5,680 bases of DNA. Origin: CAJGDV01 sp036667875 (GTDB taxonomy: Bacteria; Bacillota_I; Bacilli_A; RF39; UBA660). The stretch spans positions 1 to 5,680 of the forward strand of contig JAVWTD010000053.1 of NCBI GenBank assembly GCA_036667875.1, given 5' to 3'. Positions 1 to 5,610 of this stretch are shown in pieces (the stretch's first letter is position 1; each line of letters opens with the position of its first letter). The notes under the pieces are model-generated. The model made no database searches. It was given only the letters and a program-made list of their open reading frames with translations, and was not told where the DNA came from. The position numbers and the translations under genes were made by a program.

Positions 1-2
1 TT

Positions 3-278
3 ATTGAAGTTCTAAAAACAAATGGTTATGAAAATAATATCATAAAAAATATATACTTTTTAAAATTATTAACTAATGTAGTTTTATCATATTTTGTTTC
101 ATTAATTATATTTTTAATTATATTCAAAATAATGAGTAATACTCTATTAAATGGATTGATAAATTATGGAATTAAAATAACTTTAGATTTTAATATAATA
201 TTTTTTACATTTGCTATTTTTATAGGTATTACTTTCTTAAATAGAGTTTATATGAAAATAGAATCAAAAAAGGAATAG
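3..278 (+). CDS. C-terminal fragment of a membrane protein, probably an FtsX-like ABC transporter permease (5' end outside window)
   Basis: An open frame entering from the left edge gives 91 residues and ends at TAG (276-278). It begins with a short amphipathic stretch (IEVLKTNGYENNIIKN) that resembles the conserved 'E-hL-hGh...I' segment before the third membrane helix of FtsX/MacB-type permeases, which couples to the ATPase in that family. Two strongly hydrophobic stretches follow, at about residues 22-43 and 62-80 of the fragment, then a short basic tail (RVYMKIESKKE) expected to be cytoplasmic. This order fits the C-terminal two helices of an FtsX-domain permease, whose ATPase partner would lie upstream. 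The match is by eye and the fragment is short, so another polytopic membrane protein is possible. The reading frame and stop are secure, and a terminator 12 bp downstream supports a genuine gene end. Confidence 0.6.
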   Translation: MEVLKTNGYENNIIKNIYFLKLLTNVVLSYFVSLIIFLIIFKIMSNTLLNGLINYGIKITLDFNIIFFTFAIFIGITFLNRVYMKIESKKE

Positions 279-290
279 CTTAAAACAAAA

Positions 291-327
291 GGGTTTTAGA
301 TTAAAGTAATAATCTAACTCTTTTTTT
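291..327 (+). terminator. Intrinsic terminator after the permease fragment
   Basis: The arms gggtt-tt-agatt (291-302) and aatct-aactc (311-320) pair over 10 bp, with one G-U and a two-base bulge, around an 8-base loop. Seven T residues follow at 321-327. It sits 12 bp after the stop at 278 and separates the permease gene from the next transcription unit. Confidence 0.8.
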
Positions 328-410
328 AGAAAGAAAATTCCTATATATGAATATAATCATTTACTAATTCAAATGAGATATTACTGATTTTACCATCATT
401 TTTTTAACTC

Positions 411-460
411 TTAGAAAATTATACAAGAAAGTATGCTATAATAATGTGGTAGGTGATATT
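411..460 (+). promoter_or_regulatory. Extended -10 promoter and ribosome-binding site that fix the start of the DUF695/RraB-like gene
   Basis: TATAAT at 437-442 is preceded by TG at 434-435, giving an extended -10 (TGcTATAAT). The best -35 is poor (ttagaa, 411-416, spacer 20), which fits an extended -10 promoter. Transcription would begin near 449, leaving a leader of only about 12 bases that contains the ribosome-binding site aggtga (451-456). The ATG at 461 lies 4 bases beyond it. A GTG at 446 is in frame but falls upstream of the predicted transcription start, so it was not chosen. Confidence 0.7.
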
Positions 461-1582
461 ATGGATAAAAAAAGAATATATAAATCAGTATATAATTACA
501 TTGATAACCTTAAAAATAATAGAGATAGAACAGATTTTAAATCAGTAAATATTTATACTGGAACTTTTTTTGCACTCCTAATTTATGGAATATATAAATT
601 ATTAGGAACGATTAATTTAGAAAACATTGATGCTATAATAGTTAATATTATAATATCCATTGGACTAATTTTATCTGCATTTACTATTATTAAATATAGT
701 TTTGACAAACTTTTAAAAATGTCCATCATTACATTGCTTATAATAGGTCTATATTACATGTTAAGAAACTATTTGCTACTAATCCCTATTATTATAGCAA
801 TTATATCTTATCCTGCTTATTTACTTAAAAGAAGACAAAAACTTGTTAACTTAAGAAACTTTAACTTTTTTGAAGATGGAGCATTAAAAGGTGCTAACTT
901 ATATATAAAAGATATTGTACCAATCATGGAATTTAAAAAATTTATAACAATTAAAATCAATCCAGATAAAGAACTAAACAATAAAGAAATTCAAACATTT
1001 AATGATAATTTTTCATTATTTTGTCATAAAAACTGTATACTATTTGTAGGATTTAAATATGATATATCATATTCTATTTACCTTTATAGTACCTCTAGAA
1101 ATACAAATTTAATAGAAAAGTATTTAGATAATAACATAAACTATAATTATGAAATAACAAAAAAAGATGATAAAAATTTTAAAAATTATAAAAATGATAT
1201 ATGCCCTGATGACAAATCATTCATGCATTTGTGCAACAAAAAAATAATAAATCATAGACTAGAAGAAGAACTTGATACACATAAAGAACAATCATTAATT
1301 CTAGTACTTTCATTTAGAAATAAAAACAAAGCTTTACAATGTAAAACAGAATTAGAAAATTCTAAAGATTTTATTAAAATAGAATATGAAGATAATGCTA
1401 AAAGAGTAAAAGATAATAATTTAAAAGTTAGATTTAGTAATATGATTTATATAGAAAAAAGAACTAAAATAGGTTTAGAAAGAATTAATACAATAACAGA
1501 TACAATTTACGATTACGCAGAGAAATATAACGGTGTATTTGAAGAATGGGTAATTGGAGAACTAACAAAAGAAGATGAATAA
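461..1582 (+). CDS. Four-helix membrane protein with a cytoplasmic DUF695-like plus RraB-like region
   Basis: The protein has 373 residues from ATG 461, chosen by promoter and ribosome-binding site position. Hydrophobic segments at about 31-50, 56-77, 87-101 and 103-122 predict four membrane helices. Basic residues in the N-terminal tail, the loop at 78-86 and after 122 (KRRQK) place both termini inside. Residues about 155-270 resemble DUF695: a strand pair with VGFKYDISYSIYLYS (196-210), then FKNYKNDICPD (240-250) and an NKKIINHRLEEEL helix, like the family's 'Y...LyP...nr.v...L' stretch. Residues about 277-368 resemble RraB (RNase E inhibitor) domains: a strand (SLILVLSF), a helix with A291, more strands, a last helix and YNGVFEEWVIGE, where the family has 'yGG-YDGWe'. 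DUF695 followed by RraB is a known arrangement. Its fusion to membrane helices, and any role in RNA decay, are my inference. No enzymatic motif is visible. It is preceded and followed by terminators, so it is probably monocistronic. Confidence 0.6.
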   Translation: MDKKRIYKSVYNYIDNLKNNRDRTDFKSVNIYTGTFFALLIYGIYKLLGTINLENIDAIIVNIIISIGLILSAFTIIKYSFDKLLKMSIITLLIIGLYYMLRNYLLLIPIIIAIISYPAYLLKRRQKLVNLRNFNFFEDGALKGANLYIKDIVPIMEFKKFITIKINPDKELNNKEIQTFNDNFSLFCHKNCILFVGFKYDISYSIYLYSTSRNTNLIEKYLDNNINYNYEITKKDDKNFKNYKNDICPDDKSFMHLCNKKIINHRLEEELDTHKEQSLILVLSFRNKNKALQCKTELENSKDFIKIEYEDNAKRVKDNNLKVRFSNMIYIEKRTKIGLERINTITDTIYDYAEKYNGVFEEWVIGELTKEDE

Positions 1583-1591
1583 TCTTTTTTT
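1567..1591 (+). terminator. A/U-rich intrinsic terminator overlapping the stop codon of the DUF695/RraB-like gene
   Basis: AAAAGAAGAT (1567-1576) pairs with ATCTTTTTTT (1582-1591) over 10 bp including one G-U, with a 5-base loop (gaata), and more pyrimidines follow (cttttct). The stop TAA (1580-1582) lies in the loop and the base of the right arm. The stem has only one G-C pair, so its strength is uncertain, and read-through into the oxidoreductase gene is possible. Confidence 0.4.
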
Positions 1592-1604
1592 CTTTTCTAT
1601 TAAA

Positions 1605-1626
1605 TGATATAATTAAAATAGAGGTG
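1605..1626 (+). promoter_or_regulatory. Extended -10 promoter and ribosome-binding site of the pyruvate:ferredoxin oxidoreductase gene
   Basis: TGaTATAAT at 1605-1613 is a full extended -10. No good -35 is present; the region 17 bp upstream is only T-rich. The ribosome-binding site gaggtg (1621-1626) stands 5 bases before ATG 1632. Transcription would start near 1620, giving a leader of about 12 bases that leaves little room for leader-based regulation. Confidence 0.7.
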
Positions 1627-1631
1627 AAAAA

Positions 1632-4600
1632 ATGGAAAAAATAATAACAGTAGACGGTAACGAAGCTTGTTCAAGAACAGCATATATGTTTACCGAAGTA
1701 GCAGGGATTTATCCAATTACGCCATCCAGTCCAATGGCTGAACTAGCAGACGATTGGAGTAATAAAGGAAAACTTAATATTTTTAACGATACAGTTAAAG
1801 TAATAGAAATGCAAAGTGAAGCAGGAGCAGCAGGATTAGTTCATGGTTCACTACAAGCAGGAGCACTAACAACAACTTATACTGCCAGTCAAGGATTACT
1901 ATTAATGATTCCTAATTTATATAAAATAGCAGGTGAGATGTTACCAGGTGTTTTACACGTAGCAGCGAGATCTTTATCAACTCATGCTTTAAGTATTTTT
2001 GGAGACCATCAAGATATTTACGCATGTCGTCAAACAGGATTTTGTATGCTAGCATCATCTTCCGTTCAAGATGCTGCTATATTGTCAGCAGTAGCTCATT
2101 TAAGTGCAATAAAATCAAGTTTACCATTTATGCATTTCTTTGATGGCTTTAGAACAAGTCATGAAATAAATAAAATAAAAGTGTTTGAAACTGATGATAT
2201 CAAGGATTTAGTAGACCAACAAGCTTTGAAAAAGTTTAGAGAAAAAGCTATGAATCCATTAAAGCCAAGTATTCAGGGAACAGCACAAAATGGTGATATA
2301 TATTTTCAAGCAACTGAGGTTAGAAATGAAGTATATAATAGTATTCCAGATATAGTAAATGATTATATGAAAAAAATAAACGAAAGATTCGGATTTAATT
2401 ATAAACCATTTAATTATTATGGAGATAACGAAGCTACCTCTATAATTGTAGCAATGGGTTCAGTTACAGAAACTATTAAAGAAACAATTGACGTTTTAAT
2501 TAAATTAGGTTATAAAATCGGATTAATTGAAGTCCATTTATATAGACCATTTAGTAAAAATTTCTTAATAGATGTTTTACCTAAGTCTGTTACTAAAATA
2601 GCAGTAATGGATAGAACTAAAGAAGCTGGAAGTATTGGTGAACCATTATACTTAGATATAGTAACAGCCCTAAAAGAATTAAATATTGAAATAGTTGGTG
2701 GAAGATACGGATTATCAAGTAAAGATACAAACCCTAAAATGATAAAAGCCGTTTACGACATGCTTTTAGAAAAACCAATAAATAATTTTACAGTTGGAAT
2801 TGAAGACGATGTAACAAATCTAAGTTTAAAAATAGATGATAATTTTAAAATAAATAATTCAACAGAGTTTTTAGTGTATGGTTATGGAAGCGACGGAATG
2901 GTAAGTGCTTCAAAATCAATTATTAAATTAATAGGAAAAGAAACAAAAAAATTTGTTCAAGGGTACTTTGAATATGATTCTAAAAAGTCTGGTGGAGTAA
3001 CTGTTGGACATTTAAGATTTTCTAATAATCCTATACGCTCAACTTATTATGTTGAAAATCCAGAATTTATAGTATGTACTAAAGATGGATATTTAGATAT
3101 TTATAATGTAATTGATAATATTAAAGAAAATGGAATTTTCTTATTAAATACAAGACTAAAAAAAGAAGAAATTATAAACAATATTAACCCTAAAGTGTTA
3201 GATATTATTAAAAAAAGAAATATTAAATTTTATATAATTAATGCATACGAATTAGCAGGGTCTTTAGGATTATCTAATAAAATAAGTACTATTATGCAGA
3301 GTTCAATTATGTACTTATCAGATATCTTTGATTACGAAGCCGCTAAAAAAGATATGAAAGACTATGCTTTAAAAAGATATTTTAAAAAAGGACAAGATGT
3401 ACTTAATGCAAACTATAAAGCAATTGACGAAGCAAGTAAATATTTAGAAGAGATAAAAATAGAAGAGAATATAAGTTATAAAATTAATAATGAAAAGAAA
3501 TCTTTATACGATGAAATTAATGAAAGAAGAGGAGACAGTCTTCCAACAAGTTCATTTTTAAATAATAAAGATGGACATTTTGAAACTGGGACATCAACAA
3601 AAGATAAAAGAGCAGTAAGTGATGTAGTTCCAAATTGGATTAATGAAAATTGTATTATGTGTAATCAGTGTTCATTATATTGCCCTCATGGAGTTATTAG
3701 ACCTTTTCTATTATCTGAAGAAGAATTTAATAATGCTCCGGAATATGTTAAAAATAAGGCTATTACGCCTATTATGCCAGCATTTAAAGAATATAAGTAC
3801 ATTCTATCTATTAGTCCAAAAGACTGTACAGGATGTGGTATATGCGTTAAAAATTGCCCAGGCAAAAAAGGAAAACAAGCATTAATGTTTAATAACCTAG
3901 AAGAATCATTAAATAATAAAGAACAAGATATATTTGATTATTTAATAGAGAACATTAAAGAAAAAAATATGGATCCAAATACAGTTATAAACTCACAATA
4001 CAAAGAACCTAAATTTGCGTTCTCTGGAGCTTGTGCTGGATGCGGTGAAACTCCATATTTAAAACTACTTACTCAATTATTTGGTAAGTTCTTAATGGTA
4101 AGTAATGCAACTGGTTGTTCTTCTATTTATTCTGGAAGTACTCCATCTATGCCTTACACTATTCCATGGGCATCTTCCTTATTTGAAGATAATGCCGAAT
4201 ATGGGTATGGTATGTTACTCGCTAATAAAACATTTAGAAACAGAATCAAAAATGTTATGTTAGAAAATAATGATAATCCACTATTTAATAAATGGATAGA
4301 TAACATGGATGATTATCAAATTACTAAAGAAGTTTATGATGAACTTGATTATAGTAAAGTTCCAAGTACAATATGTGATTTAAAAGATTACTTAGTTAAA
4401 AGAAGTATTTGGACTATTGGTGGAGATGGTTGGGCTTATGACATAGGATATGGTGGAATTGATCATGTTCTTGCAAGTAATGAGGATGTTAATATTCTTG
4501 TACTTGATAGTCAAGTTTATTCCAACACAGGTGGACAATCAAGTAAAGCAAGTGAGAAGGGAAGTATTGCTGCTTTCACATCTTATGGTAAAACTCAAAA

Positions 4601-5045
4601 TAAAAAAGACTTGGCTAGAATTGCTATGTCTTATCCGCATGTGTATGTTGCTACAATTTCTTTAGGGGCTAATTCAAACCAAGCTCTAAAAGCTATGATT
4701 GAAGCAGAAAAGCATAAAGGACCATCAATTATTATTGCTTATTCACCATGTATTTCACACGGAATTAAAGGTGGATTAGTAAATAGTGTTGATAACCAAG
4801 CATCAGCAGTTAAATCAGGATACTTTCCAATATTTAGATATAATCCTGATACTTCACATTTTACATTAGATTCAAAAAATGTTGATTTCGAATTATACAA
4901 TGACTTTTTATTAAGTCAAACTAGGTATAGTATGCTAAATTCAATTAACCCTGAAAAAGCAGAAACTTTATTAAATGAAAATAAAGAAAATGCAATAAGA
5001 AGATTTAATTATTATAAAGAATTAGAAGAAAAGCAAGAAAAATAA
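1632..5045 (+). CDS. nifJ: Pyruvate:ferredoxin (flavodoxin) oxidoreductase, complete
   Basis: This cytoplasmic enzyme oxidatively decarboxylates pyruvate with CoA to acetyl-CoA and CO2, passing electrons to ferredoxin or flavodoxin. It has 1137 residues, close to the usual 1170-1200 for the single-chain form. Domain I carries YPITPSSPM (27-35) with T30, E63 in QSEAG and R113 in AARSLSTHALS. These are equivalent, by one-residue offset, to the pyruvate/thiamine-contacting T31, E64 and R114 of the Desulfovibrio africanus enzyme. Domain III has the glycine-rich YGYGSDGMV (416-424). The ferredoxin-like domain holds two [4Fe-4S] sites, C674/C677/C680/C684 and C732/C735/C738/C742. The proximal cluster cysteines are C801, C804, C829 and C1040. 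Thiamine diphosphate binding is shown by GGDGW (930-934) through N965 in YSNTGGQ. The oxygen-protective C-terminal domain VII of D. africanus is absent, as in most relatives. Start is set by gaggtg 5 bases upstream. No residue I would expect to be essential is missing. Confidence 0.98.
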   Translation: MEKIITVDGNEACSRTAYMFTEVAGIYPITPSSPMAELADDWSNKGKLNIFNDTVKVIEMQSEAGAAGLVHGSLQAGALTTTYTASQGLLLMIPNLYKIAGEMLPGVLHVAARSLSTHALSIFGDHQDIYACRQTGFCMLASSSVQDAAILSAVAHLSAIKSSLPFMHFFDGFRTSHEINKIKVFETDDIKDLVDQQALKKFREKAMNPLKPSIQGTAQNGDIYFQATEVRNEVYNSIPDIVNDYMKKINERFGFNYKPFNYYGDNEATSIIVAMGSVTETIKETIDVLIKLGYKIGLIEVHLYRPFSKNFLIDVLPKSVTKIAVMDRTKEAGSIGEPLYLDIVTALKELNIEIVGGRYGLSSKDTNPKMIKAVYDMLLEKPINNFTVGIEDDVTNLSLKIDDNFKINNSTEFLVYGYGSDGMVSASKSIIKLIGKETKKFVQGYFEYDSKKSGGVTVGHLRFSNNPIRSTYYVENPEFIVCTKDGYLDIYNVIDNIKENGIFLLNTRLKKEEIINNINPKVLDIIKKRNIKFYIINAYELAGSLGLSNKISTIMQSSIMYLSDIFDYEAAKKDMKDYALKRYFKKGQDVLNANYKAIDEASKYLEEIKIEENISYKINNEKKSLYDEINERRGDSLPTSSFLNNKDGHFETGTSTKDKRAVSDVVPNWINENCIMCNQCSLYCPHGVIRPFLLSEEEFNNAPEYVKNKAITPIMPAFKEYKYILSISPKDCTGCGICVKNCPGKKGKQALMFNNLEESLNNKEQDIFDYLIENIKEKNMDPNTVINSQYKEPKFAFSGACAGCGETPYLKLLTQLFGKFLMVSNATGCSSIYSGSTPSMPYTIPWASSLFEDNAEYGYGMLLANKTFRNRIKNVMLENNDNPLFNKWIDNMDDYQITKEVYDELDYSKVPSTICDLKDYLVKRSIWTIGGDGWAYDIGYGGIDHVLASNEDVNILVLDSQVYSNTGGQSSKASEKGSIAAFTSYGKTQNKKDLARIAMSYPHVYVATISLGANSNQALKAMIEAEKHKGPSIIIAYSPCISHGIKGGLVNSVDNQASAVKSGYFPIFRYNPDTSHFTLDSKNVDFELYNDFLLSQTRYSMLNSINPEKAETLLNENKENAIRRFNYYKELEEKQEK

Positions 5046-5059
5046 ATTTCTTGCTTTTT
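5029..5059. terminator. Shared bidirectional terminator between the convergent oxidoreductase and TSCPD genes
   Basis: AAAAGCAAGAAA (5029-5040) and TTTCTTGCTTTT (5047-5058) form a perfect 12-bp inverted repeat with the 6-base loop aataaa. Rightward transcripts end in a T run (5055-5059); leftward transcripts end in the T run complementary to 5027-5032. The left arm encodes the last residues of the oxidoreductase. The right arm reaches the stop codon of the TSCPD gene (5058-5060). One structure thus closes both genes, whose stop codons are 12 bp apart. Confidence 0.85.
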
Positions 5060-5318
5060 ATGAGTGTATTTTTTCTTTATATTCTACTAGGGCTTTTGAA
5101 AGTTCGTTCGGACAACTAGTTTTTTTAAGTCCACATTTAATTCCACTTAATCTACTTATTGCATCATCAACAGTCATGTCTCTTACTAAAGCATTAATTC
5201 CTAATGAATTTCCTGGACATCCTCCAATGCTTCTATAACTTTTTATTATTCCATTTTCTATTTCTACTATCATTTTTTTTGAGCATACACCAGTTGGCGT
5301 AAATTCTATTTTTTCCAT
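5058..5318 (-). CDS. Small four-cysteine TSCPD-domain protein (TIGR03905 type)
   Basis: The protein has 86 residues from the ATG at 5318. It carries GVCS (10-13), GGCPGN (32-37), KCG (61-63) and TSCPNEL (67-73), so the four cysteines C12, C34, C62 and C69 match the uncharacterised TIGR03905 four-cysteine family. That family shares the TSCPD signature with the C-terminal zinc-ribbon-like region of B12-dependent ribonucleotide reductases. Metal binding by the cysteines is plausible but not shown, and the cellular role is unknown. There is no signal peptide or membrane segment, so it is cytoplasmic. A GTG three codons upstream (5327) is in frame but lies inside the ribosome-binding site aggtga (5324-5329 on the minus strand), which stands 5 bases before the ATG; the ATG is therefore the start. 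The gene runs against the oxidoreductase gene and ends 12 bp from it. The shared terminator does not imply shared function. Confidence 0.9.
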   Translation of the reverse strand: MEKIEFTPTGVCSKKMIVEIENGIIKSYRSIGGCPGNSLGINALVRDMTVDDAISRLSGIKCGLKKTSCPNELSKALVEYKEKIHS

Positions 5319-5323
5319 ATCTA

Positions 5324-5344
5324 TCACCTTTAAAAATTATATCA
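5324..5344 (-). promoter_or_regulatory. Extended -10 promoter and ribosome-binding site of the TSCPD gene
   Basis: Read on the minus strand, TGaTATAAT occupies 5344-5336 and aggtga 5329-5324, with ATG at 5318. The -10 to ATG distance is 17 bases, almost the same as for the other two genes. A weak -35 (ttcttt, 5364-5359, spacer 17) lies within the base and T-tail of the preceding terminator. Transcription would start near 5329, so the gene can be expressed independently of RNA A. Confidence 0.65.
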
Positions 5345-5354
5345 TAATTTATAC

Positions 5355-5385
5355 AAAAAAAGAACAGTCCCCCTGCGAACTGTCC
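5355..5385 (-). terminator. Intrinsic terminator of RNA A
   Basis: On the minus strand GGACAGTTC (5385-5377) pairs with GGACTGTTC (5370-5362) over 9 bp with two G-U pairs and loop GCAGGG, followed by seven T residues (5361-5355). Read on the plus strand the two G-U positions become A-C mismatches and there is no T run, so it works leftward only. It lies 10 bp upstream of the extended -10 of the TSCPD gene. Confidence 0.8.
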
Positions 5386-5415
5386 TTATAAAAGAATAAA
5401 AAGGGGTTGGCTAGT

Positions 5416-5450
5416 GTGATACTAGCAACCAATTCGTAAAACGAACTGGT
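5416..5450 (+). repeat. Copy 1 of an imperfect direct repeat shared by RNA A and RNA B regions
   Basis: GTGATACTA (5416-5424) and AACTGGT (5444-5450) occur here in the same order and strand as in copy 2 at 5613-5651, with starts 28 bp apart here and 32 bp apart there. The sequence between the two motifs is not well conserved. Because this copy is transcribed leftward and copy 2 rightward, the products are complementary at both elements. Confidence 0.5.
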
Positions 5451-5457
5451 ACTGCAT

Positions 5458-5486
5458 ATATTAATATAATTGTCCTTGTTTGTCAA
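5458..5486 (-). promoter_or_regulatory. Promoter of RNA A, leftward
   Basis: On the minus strand TTGACA (5486-5481), a 17-bp spacer and TAATAT (5463-5458) make a near-consensus housekeeping promoter. The -35 is perfect and the -10 matches at four of six positions. Expected start at about 5452. Unlike the protein genes here, it has a full -35 and no TG extension. Confidence 0.65.
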
Positions 5487-5574
5487 CCTTTTTTGGTTAA
5501 AAAGTGATGTTTTCACTCGATTTTTTACAATTTTGAGATTTTATATGTGTTATCGTTTTTTTTACACAATTTTA
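5487..5574. other. AT-rich spacer between the two divergent promoters
   Basis: There is no coding potential. It holds three small inverted repeats: AACC/GGTT around six T (5485-5498), AGTGA/TCACT (5503-5517) followed by a T run at 5521-5526, and TGTGT/ACACA (5546-5568). The second could act as a weak rightward terminator. The third lies just before the -35 of the rightward promoter and could be a protein site, though such short repeats are common in AT-rich DNA. The T- and A-rich runs could also serve as UP elements. Confidence 0.35.
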
Positions 5575-5603
5575 TTGACAATTATTTTTTAATACTCTAT
5601 AAT
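5575..5603 (+). promoter_or_regulatory. Perfect-consensus promoter of RNA B, rightward
   Basis: TTGACA (5575-5580), a 17-bp spacer and TATAAT (5598-5603) match the housekeeping sigma-factor consensus exactly, with AT-rich DNA upstream. Expected start at 5610-5611, directly at the first base of a hairpin. It is the strongest promoter in the window by sequence. Confidence 0.85.
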
Positions 5604-5610
5604 GTATTTA

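Larger units (their letters stand above)
5355..5452 (-). ncRNA. RNA A: putative structured small RNA (or terminated leader) of about 98 nt, leftward
   Basis: A good promoter (TTGACA, 17-bp spacer, TAATAT) would start transcription at about 5452, and an intrinsic terminator ends at 5355. Hairpin 1 pairs CCAGTTCGT with ACGAATTGG (5449-5429) over 9 bp with a UUU loop. Hairpin 2 (5430-5405) pairs GGTT plus GCTAGT with ACTAGC plus AACC, with one bulged C and the loop AUCAC. The two share 5429-5430, so they compete for two bases. One G-U in hairpin 1 and two in the terminator stem are mismatches when read as plus-strand RNA, so the minus strand is the functional one. No credible ORF lies inside. 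I recognise no Rfam family. It could be a stand-alone regulatory RNA, an antisense partner of RNA B, or a terminated leader upstream of the TSCPD gene. Confidence 0.6.

Noticed and set aside
372..407. Possible terminator in the gap before the DUF695/RraB-like gene (aatga...tcatt plus T run)
   Set aside because: The stem is only 5 bp with a loop of more than 15 bases in AT-rich DNA, and the preceding gene already has a good terminator at 291-327.
446..460. GTG at 446 as the start of the DUF695/RraB-like gene
   Set aside because: It lies upstream of the predicted transcription start (about 449), and the ribosome-binding site aggtga at 451-456 serves the ATG at 461.
3643..3885. 80-codon frame on the plus strand inside the oxidoreductase gene
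   Set aside because: It overlaps the ferredoxin-like domain of the oxidoreductase in another frame and has no ribosome-binding site or recognisable motif. Its cysteines are an out-of-frame echo of the cluster-binding region.
4450..4665. 71-codon frame on the plus strand inside the oxidoreductase gene
   Set aside because: It is an out-of-frame shadow of the thiamine diphosphate-binding region, without start signals.
5319..5327. GTG at 5327 as the start of the TSCPD gene
   Set aside because: This GTG is part of the ribosome-binding site itself; the ATG at 5318 has the correct spacing.
5425..5457. 11-codon ATG frame on the minus strand at the start of RNA A
   Set aside because: The ATG lies upstream of the predicted transcription start and has no ribosome-binding site.
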